Shown: positions 10,458 to 19,498, numbered from the stretch's first letter. The stretch is 61,460 nt of DNA from Thermodesulfovibrio yellowstonii (GCA_020724365.1 DYHD01000004.1:5418-66877); one strand, 5' to 3'. Made by a program: numbers and translations. Notes: a model not told the origin generated them from the sequence alone.

Positions 10458-10649
10458 ACTTTATGGTAAAAAACTATAAAGGTTTTATGCAAGCTTTAGA
10501 AATGCTTGAAAAAAGAGATGAATTTTCTTTATGCAATATAGATTGCTTTTAGCCTTTGATAATTTTTGCAGAGAATAGCCTACTATAATGCAAATATTCG
10601 CAATTAAACTAATCTTTTGATTAGCATGCTATTTTTGGTCTTTAATTCA

Positions 10650-10679
10650 TTGCCTTTAAAAAATCATGTCTGTTATAAT
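10650..10679 (+). promoter_or_regulatory. Probable sigma-70-type promoter of tRNA-Met
   Basis: TTGCCT at 10650-10655 and a perfect TATAAT at 10674-10679 are separated by 18 bp. Transcription would start about 6-7 nt downstream, just before the tRNA at 10693. Confidence 0.7.
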
Positions 10680-10692
10680 AGCAATTTAGGGC

Positions 10693-10766
10693 GGCGGTGT
10701 AGCTCAGTTGGTCAGAGCATGCGGCTCATATCCGCAGTGTCCGGGGTTCAAATCCCTGCACCGCCA
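10693..10766 (+). tRNA. tRNA-Met (anticodon CAU)
   Basis: The acceptor arms GGCGGTG and CACCGCC pair fully. The anticodon stem TGCGG/CCGCA encloses the loop CTCATAT with anticodon CAT, and the T arm contains GGTTCAAATC. No CCA is encoded. It looks like elongator tRNA-Met. A tRNA-Ile2 whose CAU is modified to lysidine cannot be excluded by eye. Confidence 0.93.
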
Positions 10767-10844
10767 TTATTATATTTCCAGAATCCAGCAATATTTTTAC
10801 TCAAATATTATGCTGAGCCCTTCTATAAGAACAGGACATGCCTA

Positions 10845-10869
10845 TCATGGTGAGCTTGTCGAACCATGA
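10845..10869. repeat. Short palindromic (REP-like) repeat
   Basis: TCATGGT and ACCATGA form a 7-bp inverted repeat around an 11-nt loop containing GAGCTTGTCGA. It lies in the non-coding stretch between the tRNA and the dehydrogenase gene. This loop-and-stem pattern is a common dispersed bacterial repeat. Confidence 0.5.
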
Positions 10870-10929
10870 CATTTAAGGAATTTAAGGTAAGACACTACAT
10901 AGAAACCATCGAGTGAATTAAAATTAATT

Positions 10930-11949
10930 ATGCTTGCATGTTATCTCATAAAACCTGAACAAATTGAATTAAGAGATTTGCCAATACCAGAGCCTTCTGA
11001 CGGCGAGATACTTGTCAAGGTTGAAGCAGCCTTGACCTGTGGGACTGACCTAAAGGCATTTTTAAGAGGACATTCTTTGATACCTATGCCTGGACCTTTT
11101 GGGCATGAGTTTTCTGGAACAATTGCAGAGGTAGGAAAAAAAATAAGAAAATTCAAGCCCGGTGACAGTGTAATGTCTGTCCATACTGCACCATGTCTTA
11201 AATGCCTATATTGTGCCAAGAAGGCATTTAATCTTTGTGAAAATCTTATGAGCAATAAAATCTTAGGGGCTTACGCTGAATATATCTTAATACCATCTCA
11301 TATTGTAAGGCAGAACCTATATCATAAGCCTTCCAATCTTTCCTTTGAGGAGGCTGCACTGCTTGAACCTCTTTCATGCGTTGTTCATAGCATAAATAAC
11401 ATAAATAAATTGAATCTTAAAGGCAGTAAATCACTCATAATAGGCACCGGACCCATTGGTTTTCTTCATCTTCTATGTCTTAAGCTGAAAGGTTCTGAAG
11501 TTCTTATTACAGGGTTAGAAAGTGACAGATTGCAGATTGCTAAAGATAAGGGCGCTGATATGGTCACACCACCTTCAGAGCTTGATAAAGCAACAAATGA
11601 CTTTACTAATGGTATGGGTGTTGATTATGTATTTGAATGCACAGGACAGTTAGATGTTTGGGAGCGGTGTATAAATTATGTGAGGCGGGGGGGAAAGATT
11701 ATTTTGTTTGGTGGTGCTAAAAAAGATACTATCGTAACATATGATACATACAGACTCCATTATGATGAGATTACTGTTCAAGGTTCATTCCATTTTAAGC
11801 CTGAAGATGTTAGGATTGCACTTAAACTTTTGAGAGATATCCTTAAAACTTCATTTCTGATTAGTGGACGCTATCCATTAAAAGATATAGCCATCCCATT
11901 CAGAAAACTATCAAAAGGCGAAGGATTAAAATATGCTATCATTCCATAA
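10930..11949 (+). CDS. Zinc-dependent medium-chain alcohol/polyol dehydrogenase (MDR family)
   Basis: A 339-residue NAD(P)-dependent dehydrogenase. The catalytic zinc ligands are C37 (TCGTD) and the H59-E60 pair (GHEFSG). The structural zinc loop CLKCLYCAKKAFNLC supplies four cysteines at about residues 90-104. The Rossmann motif GTGPIGFLHLL follows in the second half. It resembles the threonine- and sorbitol-dehydrogenase subgroup, but the substrate cannot be told from sequence. It stands between tRNA-Met and the DUF3108 gene with short spacers. No strong ribosome-binding site precedes the ATG. Confidence 0.88.
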   Translation: MLACYLIKPEQIELRDLPIPEPSDGEILVKVEAALTCGTDLKAFLRGHSLIPMPGPFGHEFSGTIAEVGKKIRKFKPGDSVMSVHTAPCLKCLYCAKKAFNLCENLMSNKILGAYAEYILIPSHIVRQNLYHKPSNLSFEEAALLEPLSCVVHSINNINKLNLKGSKSLIIGTGPIGFLHLLCLKLKGSEVLITGLESDRLQIAKDKGADMVTPPSELDKATNDFTNGMGVDYVFECTGQLDVWERCINYVRRGGKIILFGGAKKDTIVTYDTYRLHYDEITVQGSFHFKPEDVRIALKLLRDILKTSFLISGRYPLKDIAIPFRKLSKGEGLKYAIIP

Positions 11950-11984
11950 GCTTTATCTCACTAAAATAATTTTTTTTCTTTGAT

Positions 11985-12761
11985 ATGTATTTTTCCAAAC
12001 AAATATTGATTTATTTTTTAATTATATTTCTGACTACACCTGTTTCTTCTATTCATAGCGCAGATAAAAATAATTCATTCCAAAACAACCATATCCCAAT
12101 CTTAAAGGTTTCTAGAGAGTCTATATTTTATGACATTTCGTGGATGGGAATTCATGTCGGCAAGGCATCCTTTGAAGCAAAACAGGATAAGGGCATTATT
12201 ACAATTGTATCAAAGGTTAATTCTACCCCTGTTATTTCACGCCTTTATAAAGTAGAAGATTATGCAAGAAGCGAGATTATCAATGGAAAGCCCACTAACT
12301 TTAAAATAAAGCAACATGAAGGTAGATATCGCAGCAATAAAGAGACTATATTTGATATTAATAGCAATAAGATTATCTATCTAAATCACCTCAAGGGAGA
12401 GAAACATGAACATATTGCTACTACAAATATATTTTGGGATATTATCTCTGGCTTTTACCTTGTAAGAAACTTCCCGTTCGAGGTCGGCAAGACTTTTTAT
12501 ATTAATATATTTGACAGCAATAAATTTTATAATGCTGAAGTCAAAGTCATCGGAAAAGAGAAGATAAAGATTTCAGACAAATGGAAGACTGATACTATAC
12601 TTATAAAACCTGTTCTTCAATCCGAAGGTCTTTTTAAGAAGAAAGGTGATATATTAATATGGATAAGTGATGATGAACATAGAATCCCAGTAAAAGTAGA
12701 AACCTCGGTCTCCATAGGAAAGGTTACTGCCAAGATTAAGTCAATAGAGACTGAACATTAA
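11985..12761 (+). CDS. Exported DUF3108 protein
   Basis: A 258-residue protein with an N-terminal signal peptide (hydrophobic stretch at about 8-24, LIYFLIIFLTTPVSS, then a probable cut near SIHSA). YDISWMGIHVGKASFEA opens the DUF3108 beta-rich fold, a periplasmic or outer-membrane-associated family of unknown function. A C-terminal IWISDDEHRIPVKVE segment is characteristic of the family. It lies between the dehydrogenase and uvrA on the same strand, 15 nt before uvrA. Confidence 0.85.
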   Translation: MYFSKQILIYFLIIFLTTPVSSIHSADKNNSFQNNHIPILKVSRESIFYDISWMGIHVGKASFEAKQDKGIITIVSKVNSTPVISRLYKVEDYARSEIINGKPTNFKIKQHEGRYRSNKETIFDINSNKIIYLNHLKGEKHEHIATTNIFWDIISGFYLVRNFPFEVGKTFYINIFDSNKFYNAEVKVIGKEKIKISDKWKTDTILIKPVLQSEGLFKKKGDILIWISDDEHRIPVKVETSVSIGKVTAKIKSIETEH

Positions 12762-12776
12762 AAGCTATTTATAAAA

Positions 12777-15317
12777 ATGCAGGAATTCATCATCATAAAA
12801 GGTGCAAGAGAGCATAATCTTAAAAATATTGATGTAAACATACCAAGAGAAAAAATCACTATTATTACAGGACCCTCAGGTTCGGGCAAATCATCCCTCG
12901 CAATGGATATTATTTACGCAGAGGGGCAAAGGAGATATGTAGAGAGCCTATCCACTTATGCTCGTCAGTTCCTTGAACAATTGCAAAAACCAGAGGTTGA
13001 GTACATTGAAGGGCTCTCACCTGCTATCGCAATCGACCAAAAAACCGTTACAAAAAGCCCTCGTTCAACTGTCGGCACCATTACTGAGATATATGATTAT
13101 ATGAGGGTCTTATATACTCGAATTGGCATTGCAAAGTGCTATAAATGTGGCACAGTGATAGCAGCTCAGGATATTCAAAATATAATAAGGTCAGTTCTTT
13201 CTTTCCCACAAGGCACAAAGATACAGATTCTCGCTCCTATTGTGAGAGGAAGAAAAGGAGAGTATAAAAAAGAACTTAAACAGATGAGGATAGATGGCTT
13301 TGTAAGGGCAAGGATAGACGGTAAAATGATTGACCTTACGCATGACATTTCATTAAAAAGACAACAAAGACATACAATCGAGGTAGTCATTGATAGATTG
13401 ATAATTAAGCCATCAATCGAAAGACATATCAGAGCCTCTATTGATACATCCCTTAAGTATGCGGATTCTGTAATAATCAATCTTGTTGATGAAGGCAAAG
13501 ACATTATTTTCAGCAGGAAGCTTGCATGTCCTTCTTGTGGTATAAACTATCCTGAGATTGAACCAAGACTTTTTTCCTTCAACAGTAAATACGGAGCTTG
13601 TCCATGCTGTCATGGACTCGGCGTTGAAAATGTTGATAGTGCTGATTTTTTATTATTGAAAGCACAGAAGGATAACGGTTATGGCTTTACAGATTTATCT
13701 TTATGTAAATGCTGTAAGGGTATGAGATTAAGGAAAGAATCTCTAAGCATAAAGATAGATGAGATAAATATTGGTGAGTTTGCCTCTATGACTGTAAAAA
13801 ATGCTTTAAAATTTATAAATGAATTGCAACTCACAGATCGTGAGAGAACTATTGCCAGTAGAATACTTAAAGAGGTAAAAGACCGATTGTTATTCCTCTA
13901 TAAGGTAGGGCTGAGCTATATAACTCTTGATAGAAGCTCATATTCTCTATCAGGAGGAGAGTCTCAAAGAATAAGGCTTGCAAACCAACTTGGTTCATCC
14001 CTAACAGGTGTATTGTATATTCTCGATGAGCCAAGTATAGGACTACATCCTAAAGATAGCCATAATATGCTTGAAAGCCTTGTGAACATAAGAGATGCAA
14101 ATAATACAATAATTATTGTAGAACATAATGAAGAAATTATAAAGTGGGCAGATCATTTGATTGATATGGGACCAGGTGCTGGGAGAGAAGGGGGTTATAT
14201 TGTTGCTGAGGGAAATATTTCGGATATAAAAAATAATGAAAACTCTATCACGGGCAAATTTTTAAGCCGTAAGGCAACCATTCCTATACCATTTAAGAGA
14301 AGGCAACCAAAAGAATTTATAAGCATTACTGGTGCATCAGAATTTAATCTTAAAAACATAAATGTCTCGATACCCCTTGGACTGCTATGCTGCATTACTG
14401 GTGTGTCTGGCTCTGGCAAAAGCACCCTTATATTTGAGATTCTTTATAAAGCCCTCTCAAGACATTTGACCCAAAGCAATGAGATACCAGGAAAACATTC
14501 CAATATTCAAGGTTTTGAAAATATTGATAGGGTTATCTGCATAGACCAATCCCCGATTGGAAGGACATCAAGATCGAACCCTGCAACATATACTGGTCTC
14601 TTTAACTTCATAAGAAAGCTCTTTTCTATGCTAGCAGATTCTCGTGCCAGAGGATTCTCTCAATCAAGATTCAGCTTTAATATATCAGGTGGCAGATGTG
14701 AGGCGTGCAATGGAGATGGACAGAAGAAATTAGAGATGCATTTTCTTCCAGATGTTTATGTGATGTGCGATGTTTGCAAAGGTAAAAGATATAATAAAGA
14801 AACTTTGAGTATATTCTATAAGAATAAAAACATATCAGATGTTTTAGATATGACAATATCGGAGGCTCTTGAATTCTTCCAATCTATACCTATATTGAGA
14901 CAAAAGCTCTCAATTCTTTCAGATATTGGGATGGGATATCTTAAGCTCGGACAACCTGCTACAACACTTTCAGGAGGCGAGGCTCAAAGGCTTAAACTAT
15001 CAAGAGAGCTTGGCAAAAAGTCAACAGGCAAAACTTTGTATATACTTGATGAACCTACAACAGGACTTCATTTTGTAGATATTGATAGATTAATTAAAAT
15101 ACTTAATGGACTCGTTGATATGGGCAACTCTGTTATAGTTATCGAGCATGATCTGGATATTATAAAATCATCAGATTATGTAATTGATCTCGGACCAGGT
15201 TCAGGTGATGAGGGCGGCGAAATAGTGGCAATAGGCACTCCTGAAGATATAGCTAAAAACAAAAAGTCATTTACAGGCGGGTTTCTTTCTATGAAATTAG
15301 CAGGTTCAAGCTTATAA
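12777..15317 (+). CDS. uvrA: Excinuclease ABC subunit A, unusually short
   Basis: UvrA is the damage-sensing ABC ATPase of nucleotide excision repair. Both Walker A motifs (GPSGSGKSS near the start and GVSGSGKST mid-protein), both LSGGE signatures and both ILDEP Walker B motifs are intact. The zinc modules are also present (CYKCG, CPSCG, CPCCHGLG, CKCCKG, CEACNGDG, CDVCKGKR). The protein has 846 residues, against about 940 in most UvrA. Only about 30 residues separate CPCCHGLG from CKCCKG, where the family usually has over 100, so most of the insertion domain appears to be absent. The part corresponding to the UvrB-binding region (about residues 120-240) is retained. The frame is continuous, so this is not a frameshift. 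Confidence 0.95.
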   Translation: MQEFIIIKGAREHNLKNIDVNIPREKITIITGPSGSGKSSLAMDIIYAEGQRRYVESLSTYARQFLEQLQKPEVEYIEGLSPAIAIDQKTVTKSPRSTVGTITEIYDYMRVLYTRIGIAKCYKCGTVIAAQDIQNIIRSVLSFPQGTKIQILAPIVRGRKGEYKKELKQMRIDGFVRARIDGKMIDLTHDISLKRQQRHTIEVVIDRLIIKPSIERHIRASIDTSLKYADSVIINLVDEGKDIIFSRKLACPSCGINYPEIEPRLFSFNSKYGACPCCHGLGVENVDSADFLLLKAQKDNGYGFTDLSLCKCCKGMRLRKESLSIKIDEINIGEFASMTVKNALKFINELQLTDRERTIASRILKEVKDRLLFLYKVGLSYITLDRSSYSLSGGESQRIRLANQLGSSLTGVLYILDEPSIGLHPKDSHNMLESLVNIRDANNTIIIVEHNEEIIKWADHLIDMGPGAGREGGYIVAEGNISDIKNNENSITGKFLSRKATIPIPFKRRQPKEFISITGASEFNLKNINVSIPLGLLCCITGVSGSGKSTLIFEILYKALSRHLTQSNEIPGKHSNIQGFENIDRVICIDQSPIGRTSRSNPATYTGLFNFIRKLFSMLADSRARGFSQSRFSFNISGGRCEACNGDGQKKLEMHFLPDVYVMCDVCKGKRYNKETLSIFYKNKNISDVLDMTISEALEFFQSIPILRQKLSILSDIGMGYLKLGQPATTLSGGEAQRLKLSRELGKKSTGKTLYILDEPTTGLHFVDIDRLIKILNGLVDMGNSVIVIEHDLDIIKSSDYVIDLGPGSGDEGGEIVAIGTPEDIAKNKKSFTGGFLSMKLAGSSL

Positions 15318-15326
15318 CTTGAACCT
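15302..15326. terminator. Hairpin at the uvrA stop codon, between convergent genes
   Basis: AGGTTCAAG and CTTGAACCT form a perfect 9-bp stem with a 7-nt loop containing the uvrA stop codon. It lies between convergent uvrA and thiE, where a bidirectional terminator is expected. There is no long T-run on either side, so the call is moderate. Confidence 0.55.
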
Positions 15327-15333
15327 AATAAAT

Positions 15334-15960
15334 CTATTGCCCCCTCTGTAATCTTTCAATAATTTCTTTAAATTTGTGGAAGTTATCCTTTATATTGCCC
15401 ATTAAAAGTCCTGATGAAATAGCCACCCCGTCAGCACCGCTCTGAATAACCGACATTAAATTGGTTATATTAATACCGCCAATTGCTATTGTGGGGATAT
15501 TGATGAATTCCTTAACTTCTCTTAATGCAGAAACACCTTTCGGCTCGCCTGCATCTTTGGTGGTTGTATGAAAAATAGGACCAAATCCAATATAATCGGC
15601 ACCATTATTTTCAGCTTCTCTTGCTTGCCCTAAATTATGAGTAGAGATGCCGATAATCATATTATTTGCTATTTTTTTTGCCTCTTTTAACGGAAGGTCA
15701 TCTTGCCCAAGATGAACCCCATCAGCATTAACTGCAAGTGCTATATCAAGATAATCATTAATGCTCAGTAATGCATCGAATTTTGATGTTAATTGCTTCA
15801 GGTTTATTGCATTTTGATAAATAATCTTTTTAATATTTTTTTTATCCCTGTATTGAATCCATCTTATGCCTGACTCTAATAGCAATGAAACAATATCAAT
15901 TAGTTTAGAGGACTCAAGGTCATCAGATGTTAGAAAGCATATTTCAGGAAGTTTTTTCAT
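15334..15960 (-). CDS. thiE: Thiamine-phosphate synthase
   Basis: A 208-residue TIM-barrel enzyme that joins HMP-pyrophosphate and thiazole phosphate to make thiamine phosphate. Conserved features seen are IQYRDKK (pyrophosphate binding), NADGVHLGQDDLP, GISTHN, DYIGFGPIFHTTTK and the C-terminal phosphate-binding IAIGGI and GADGVAISSGL. The length is typical. It lies 39 nt downstream of efp on the same strand, and the two may share a transcript. No TPP riboswitch was recognised upstream. Confidence 0.95.
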   Translation of the reverse strand: MKKLPEICFLTSDDLESSKLIDIVSLLLESGIRWIQYRDKKNIKKIIYQNAINLKQLTSKFDALLSINDYLDIALAVNADGVHLGQDDLPLKEAKKIANNMIIGISTHNLGQAREAENNGADYIGFGPIFHTTTKDAGEPKGVSALREVKEFINIPTIAIGGINITNLMSVIQSGADGVAISSGLLMGNIKDNFHKFKEIIERLQRGQ

Positions 15961-15999
15961 TTTTCTGCTTGTAAGTTTTCAGAAAGATACGCAGTTAGT

Positions 16000-16566
16000 T
16001 TATTTTCGGCTAACTTTTTCGATATATTCTGAGGTTCTTGTATCTATCTTTAGTATATCGCCAATCTCGATGTGAAAGGGAACTTTAATTACTGCTCCTG
16101 TTTCAAGTTTAGCAGGCTTATTACTGCCAGAGGCTGTATCACCCTTGAATGAAGGGTCTGTCTCGGCTACAGCCAGTTCAACAAACATTGGTGGCTCAAC
16201 CGTAATGGGTTCACCTTTATAATAAAGAATTTGTGCGGTCATGCCTTCCTTGATAAACTTTTTAGCATCACCAAGTTGTGCAACCGTCAGCGGGACTTGC
16301 TCATATGTCTCAGTATCCATGAAATAACAGAAATCATCCTGAACATATAAAAACTGCATGGTTTTCTCTTCAAGGTTTGGGGTATCAAATTTATCACCAG
16401 CTGAAAATGTTTCTTCTAATACTCTGCCAGTTTTAAGGCTTTTTAGCTTTGTTCTGACAATAGGAGCCCTTTGTTGCATCTTGACATGCTGAAACTCGAT
16501 TATTTCATAAGGCTCCCCTTTAAATTCTATTTTTTTACCTCTCTTAAAGTCAGTTGTCGAAATCAA
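16000..16566 (-). CDS. efp: Translation elongation factor P, with an atypical loop tip
   Basis: EF-P (188 residues) rescues ribosomes stalled at polyproline stretches. The KOW-like N-terminal domain, the middle domain and the C-terminal OB domain (VIKVPFHIEIGDILKIDTRT) are all visible. The loop that normally carries the modified Lys34 (PGKG) reads KMQQRAP here. Alignment puts a glutamine (Q32) at the modified position, with arginine next to it, so EpmA-type lysylation is unlikely. Similar tips probably occur in other bacteria, but I cannot check how widely. An AG-rich ribosome-binding site precedes the ATG. Confidence 0.95.
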   Translation of the reverse strand: MISTTDFKRGKKIEFKGEPYEIIEFQHVKMQQRAPIVRTKLKSLKTGRVLEETFSAGDKFDTPNLEEKTMQFLYVQDDFCYFMDTETYEQVPLTVAQLGDAKKFIKEGMTAQILYYKGEPITVEPPMFVELAVAETDPSFKGDTASGSNKPAKLETGAVIKVPFHIEIGDILKIDTRTSEYIEKVSRK

Positions 16567-16682
16567 TTATTGCCTCCTCAATTATATTTTTATTATCTGT
16601 CCTACTTTGAATTTTCAATTTTGAATCCACAGGTAGATATCTGCGACTACCGATGTTCTATTTGTCATTATTTTAGTAGTAG

Positions 16683-16810
16683 CAAACTTTAGCTTGCGTT
16701 GTTTTTTCATTTCGCAGGCTAAAGCCTGTAGCTACCTTCAACATTTTTAGGTATCTGGTGTTTTGAATCTTGAATTTTGAATTTTAAATTGGGCGAGGCA
16801 TCGCCTCGCC
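16683..16810. repeat. Non-coding palindromic repeats between efp and the M24 peptidase gene
   Basis: A large imperfect hairpin occupies about 16688-16735 (arms around AAACTTTAGCTTGCG and CGCAGGCTAAAGCC). A second, perfect hairpin at 16792-16810 has arms GGCGAGGC and GCCTCGCC. AT-rich stretches of the type TTGAATTTTGAATTTT lie between them. The same hairpin and AT-rich motif recur at about 18100-18206. These look like dispersed, structured intergenic repeats. Confidence 0.65.
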
Positions 16811-16824
16811 CCTATTGGTTTTTA

Positions 16825-17886
16825 TTAATTATTAATTATCTCTATATCTCTTGGTAAAGTAGTCAAAACCAATGCTTTGCCATCTTTTATCATCACCATA
16901 TCTTCAATTCTAACACCACCAATCTCATTTATATAAATACCCGGTTCAATTGTAAATATCATTGAGTCAGAAATCCCTTCACGGCTCCTCTGTGATATAC
17001 TTGGAGCTTCATGAACATTAAGTCCTATACCATGTCCTGTTGCATGTCCAAAAAATTCACTATATCCTTCTTTTTTAATAAAGTCTCGTGCAGCACTATC
17101 AATCTCTTTAGCCTCGACTCCACTTTTTGCAGCTATAATAGCCTTTTCTCTTGCTTTATTAACTATCTTATAGATTTGTATTTTTTTAGAAATATCTTTA
17201 CCATTTATGAGGAAAGTCCTTGTCATATCTGAAAAATATCCGTTGCACTCGCCTCCCCAGTCAATTATAACAAAATCACCCTCTTTAATCGTTTTATCAG
17301 TTGGTCGGGCATGAGGCATGGATGAGTTCTTACCTGAAGCAACAATAACATCAAATGGCAAGTTTCTGCATCCACACTTTTTCAATTCATATTCCAATCT
17401 GAGTGCCAACTCATTTTCTTTGATTCCAGATTTTAAATAAGGCATTACCCTCAAAAAGGCATCCTGAGCCCTCTCGATTGCCTTTATTATATTATTTATT
17501 TCTTCTTCATTCTTATATTTTCTAAGTTTTTCAATATAATTTTTAAGCGGGAACATACCAGCATTATTTTTTTGGAGTATTTCAAAAAGCGAATATGTAA
17601 TTGAGGTCTCAAAGCCAAGTTTTCTTATCCCCAATTTTTTTATAGCCCTGCTTAGTGAGCCTGTTTTCTTGCCCTTCTCAATGACTATTTCCCAATGTTT
17701 TACTTCTTGTGCTGCCTGTTCTTTATATCTAAAATCAGTGAAAAAAAGTCCTTTATCCTTTGTAACAATTATAAACCCTGAAGATCCAGTAAACCCCGTT
17801 AGATATCTTATATTCTTAATATTAGACACAAAAAAACCGTCAATATTTTTTCTTTTTAATGATTTCCAGAGATTTTCGGGTTTCAC
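16825..17886 (-). CDS. Xaa-Pro dipeptidase/aminopeptidase, M24 family
   Basis: A 353-residue metallopeptidase with a creatinase-like N-terminal domain (SNIKNIRYLTGFTGSSGF) and a pita-bread catalytic domain. The five metal ligands can be placed: Asp in DWGGECNGYFSD (two positions), His in GHATGHGIGLNVHE, Glu in IEPGIYI and Glu in RIEDM. It removes residues ahead of proline in peptides in the cytoplasm. PepQ- and PepP-like enzymes are not separable by eye. It is flanked on both sides by repeat-rich non-coding DNA. Confidence 0.93.
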   Translation of the reverse strand: MKPENLWKSLKRKNIDGFFVSNIKNIRYLTGFTGSSGFIIVTKDKGLFFTDFRYKEQAAQEVKHWEIVIEKGKKTGSLSRAIKKLGIRKLGFETSITYSLFEILQKNNAGMFPLKNYIEKLRKYKNEEEINNIIKAIERAQDAFLRVMPYLKSGIKENELALRLEYELKKCGCRNLPFDVIVASGKNSSMPHARPTDKTIKEGDFVIIDWGGECNGYFSDMTRTFLINGKDISKKIQIYKIVNKAREKAIIAAKSGVEAKEIDSAARDFIKKEGYSEFFGHATGHGIGLNVHEAPSISQRSREGISDSMIFTIEPGIYINEIGGVRIEDMVMIKDGKALVLTTLPRDIEIINN

Positions 17887-17990
17887 GATTATACCTTATT
17901 TAGGCAGGGTCTCAAAAAGTTTATCAGAAAATTCAAAAAAAGTCATTAAAAATATAATACCAAATCCCGATTTAGATATATCAGGGCAAG

Positions 17991-18310
17991 GGTGAGGGTG
18001 ATTAGTGACCTGAAAGATTACCCCTCCCCCTCGCCCCCTCCCGCAAGGGGAGGGGGATTTGTAGGGGCTATCATTTTCTATCTCTATTTTTCGGAATCTT
18101 GAATCTTGAATTTTGAGCCTTTTAGGTATTAAGTGTTTTGAATCTTAAATCTTAAATTTTGAATTTTGAATCTTAAATCTTAAATTAGGCGAGGCACCGC
18201 CTCGCCCCTACATTGGCTTTATTTTTTCCTTCAGCCTTTAGCCTATCGCCTTCAGCCTATTACAGCCTTTATTTTTTCCTTCAGTCTTCAGCCTATCGCC
18301 TTTAGCCTAT
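17991..18310. repeat. Repeat-rich non-coding stretch upstream of selD
   Basis: The 555-nt gap 17887-18442 has no gene. It holds a C-rich palindromic element at about 18020-18056 (CCCCTCCC / GGGAGGGGG), then AT-rich GAATCTTGAATTTTGA repeats at about 18100-18185. A perfect hairpin GGCGAGGC-ACC-GCCTCGCC follows at 18188-18206. Last are two 43-bp copies (18218-18260 and 18268-18310, period 50) built of CCTTCAGCCT / TTTAGCCTAT units. Confidence 0.75.
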
Positions 18311-18336
18311 CATTGCCTTTAGCCTAATTACTGGGT

Positions 18337-18367
18337 TTGTTTAAAAATAGCTCAATTTGGGTATAAT
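18337..18367 (+). promoter_or_regulatory. Candidate selD promoter
   Basis: A perfect TATAAT at 18362-18367 lies 75 nt before the selD start. The best -35 match upstream is a weak TTGTTT at 18337-18342 with a 19-bp spacer. Confidence 0.4.
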
Positions 18368-18442
18368 ATTATGTATTGGGCTTTTGCAAAGCTCTATATA
18401 GTCGAAAAGTGGATATAGGATTTACAAATCGAGGATATTGTG

Positions 18443-19498
18443 ATGATTAATAATGAGAAAGAAATACTCATGCTATCTGAAAAGGTCAAAGCTGCTGGTT
18501 GAGCTTCAAAGATAAGTCCGGGTGACTTGCAAGATGTTCTAAAAGGATTGCCTTTAGAGTCTAATCCTAATCTATTGGTTGGGATTGAAAAATGGGCTGA
18601 CGCCGCTATATATCGCCTTACACCTGATATAGCAATAGTTCAGACTCTCGATTTTTTCACTCCAATTGTAAATGAACCTTATGATTTTGGACGCATAGCC
18701 GCTGCTAACTCTTTCAGTGATGTATATGCTGTAGGAGGAAAGCCTCTTACTGCTATGAATATTGTTTGTTTTCCTATTAATGAGATGGATAGCTCTATTC
18801 TAAGGTCTATTCTTGAAGGTGGTCTTGAGATTATACACAAGGCTGATGCTGTTATGGCTGGCGGTCATAGTGTACAAGATTCAGAAATAAAATATGGCTT
18901 ATCTGTAACAGGCATTGTGCATCCCCAAAAATTCATTACAAATGAAGGAGCAAAGCCTGGAGATCAGCTCGTCCTTACAAAGCCTATAGGCACAGGCGTT
19001 TTATCTACAGCACTAAAGGCTAAGAAACTCGATAAGAAGACCACACGATTTATTACAGAGCTTATGGCAGCATTGAATAAAGACGCTTCTGAGATTATGG
19101 TTGAAATTGGGGTGAACGCTTGCACGGATATTACAGGTTTTGGACTATTAGGACATGCACTTGCGATGGCAAAGGCGAGCAATGTTGGGATACGGCTATA
19201 TGCTAACAAAGTGCCTTTTATAGTTGAAGCAATCGAATTTGCCTCGATGGGATTTTTGCCAGTAGGAAGCCATATGAATCAGAAGTTCTGTTCTGCTCAA
19301 ATTGAGATTAAATCAAAAATTGACCCTGCATTATTAGATTTGTTTGCAGATGCTCAAACATCAGGCGGATTGCTTATATCAGTGCCAGAAGTTCGCACTG
19401 ATATGCTCGTTAGTAAATTGAAAGAAAAAAATACCCCTTCATCAGCAGTAATAGGAGATGTTTTAGCTAATCCTATTGGGGTGATTCAAATATATTGA
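18443..19498 (+). CDS. selD: Selenophosphate synthetase SelD, itself a selenoprotein (Sec20)
   Basis: SelD makes selenophosphate from selenide and ATP for Sec-tRNA synthesis. The frame starts at ATG 18443, with GAGG 8 nt upstream. It reads 19 codons, passes an in-frame UGA at 18500-18502 and continues to 19498, giving 351 residues. The context is AAG-U-ASKISPGDL, so Sec replaces the catalytic Cys of the family (Cys17 in E. coli). A short hairpin lies at the right distance downstream. The glycine-rich ADCDAV-equivalent region, AAANSFSDVYAVGGKP and TDITGFGLLGH are present. Annotation software that stops at UGA would begin the gene about 28 codons too late. It is next to the hydrogenase operon, the likely main client of selenium in this region. 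Confidence 0.95.
18514..18528 (+). promoter_or_regulatory. Probable SECIS element of selD
   Basis: AAGTC and GACTT form a 5-bp stem around the loop CGGGT. The loop starts 17 nt after the UGA and has G at its second position, matching the relaxed bacterial SECIS pattern. Confidence 0.6.

Noticed and set aside
10186..10479. Protein-coding frame on the plus strand within secA, and similar long antisense frames in both hsdR genes and uvrA
   Set aside because: They lie opposite well-conserved genes, have no ribosome-binding sites and match no family; they are codon-bias shadows.
15961..16000. A TPP riboswitch before thiE
   Set aside because: The gap to efp is only 39 nt and shows no thi-box motif (CUGAGA).
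17887..18442. A CRISPR array in the repeat-rich gap
   Set aside because: Only two 43-bp tandem copies with a 7-bp spacer and assorted palindromes. There are no regular unique spacers and no cas genes.
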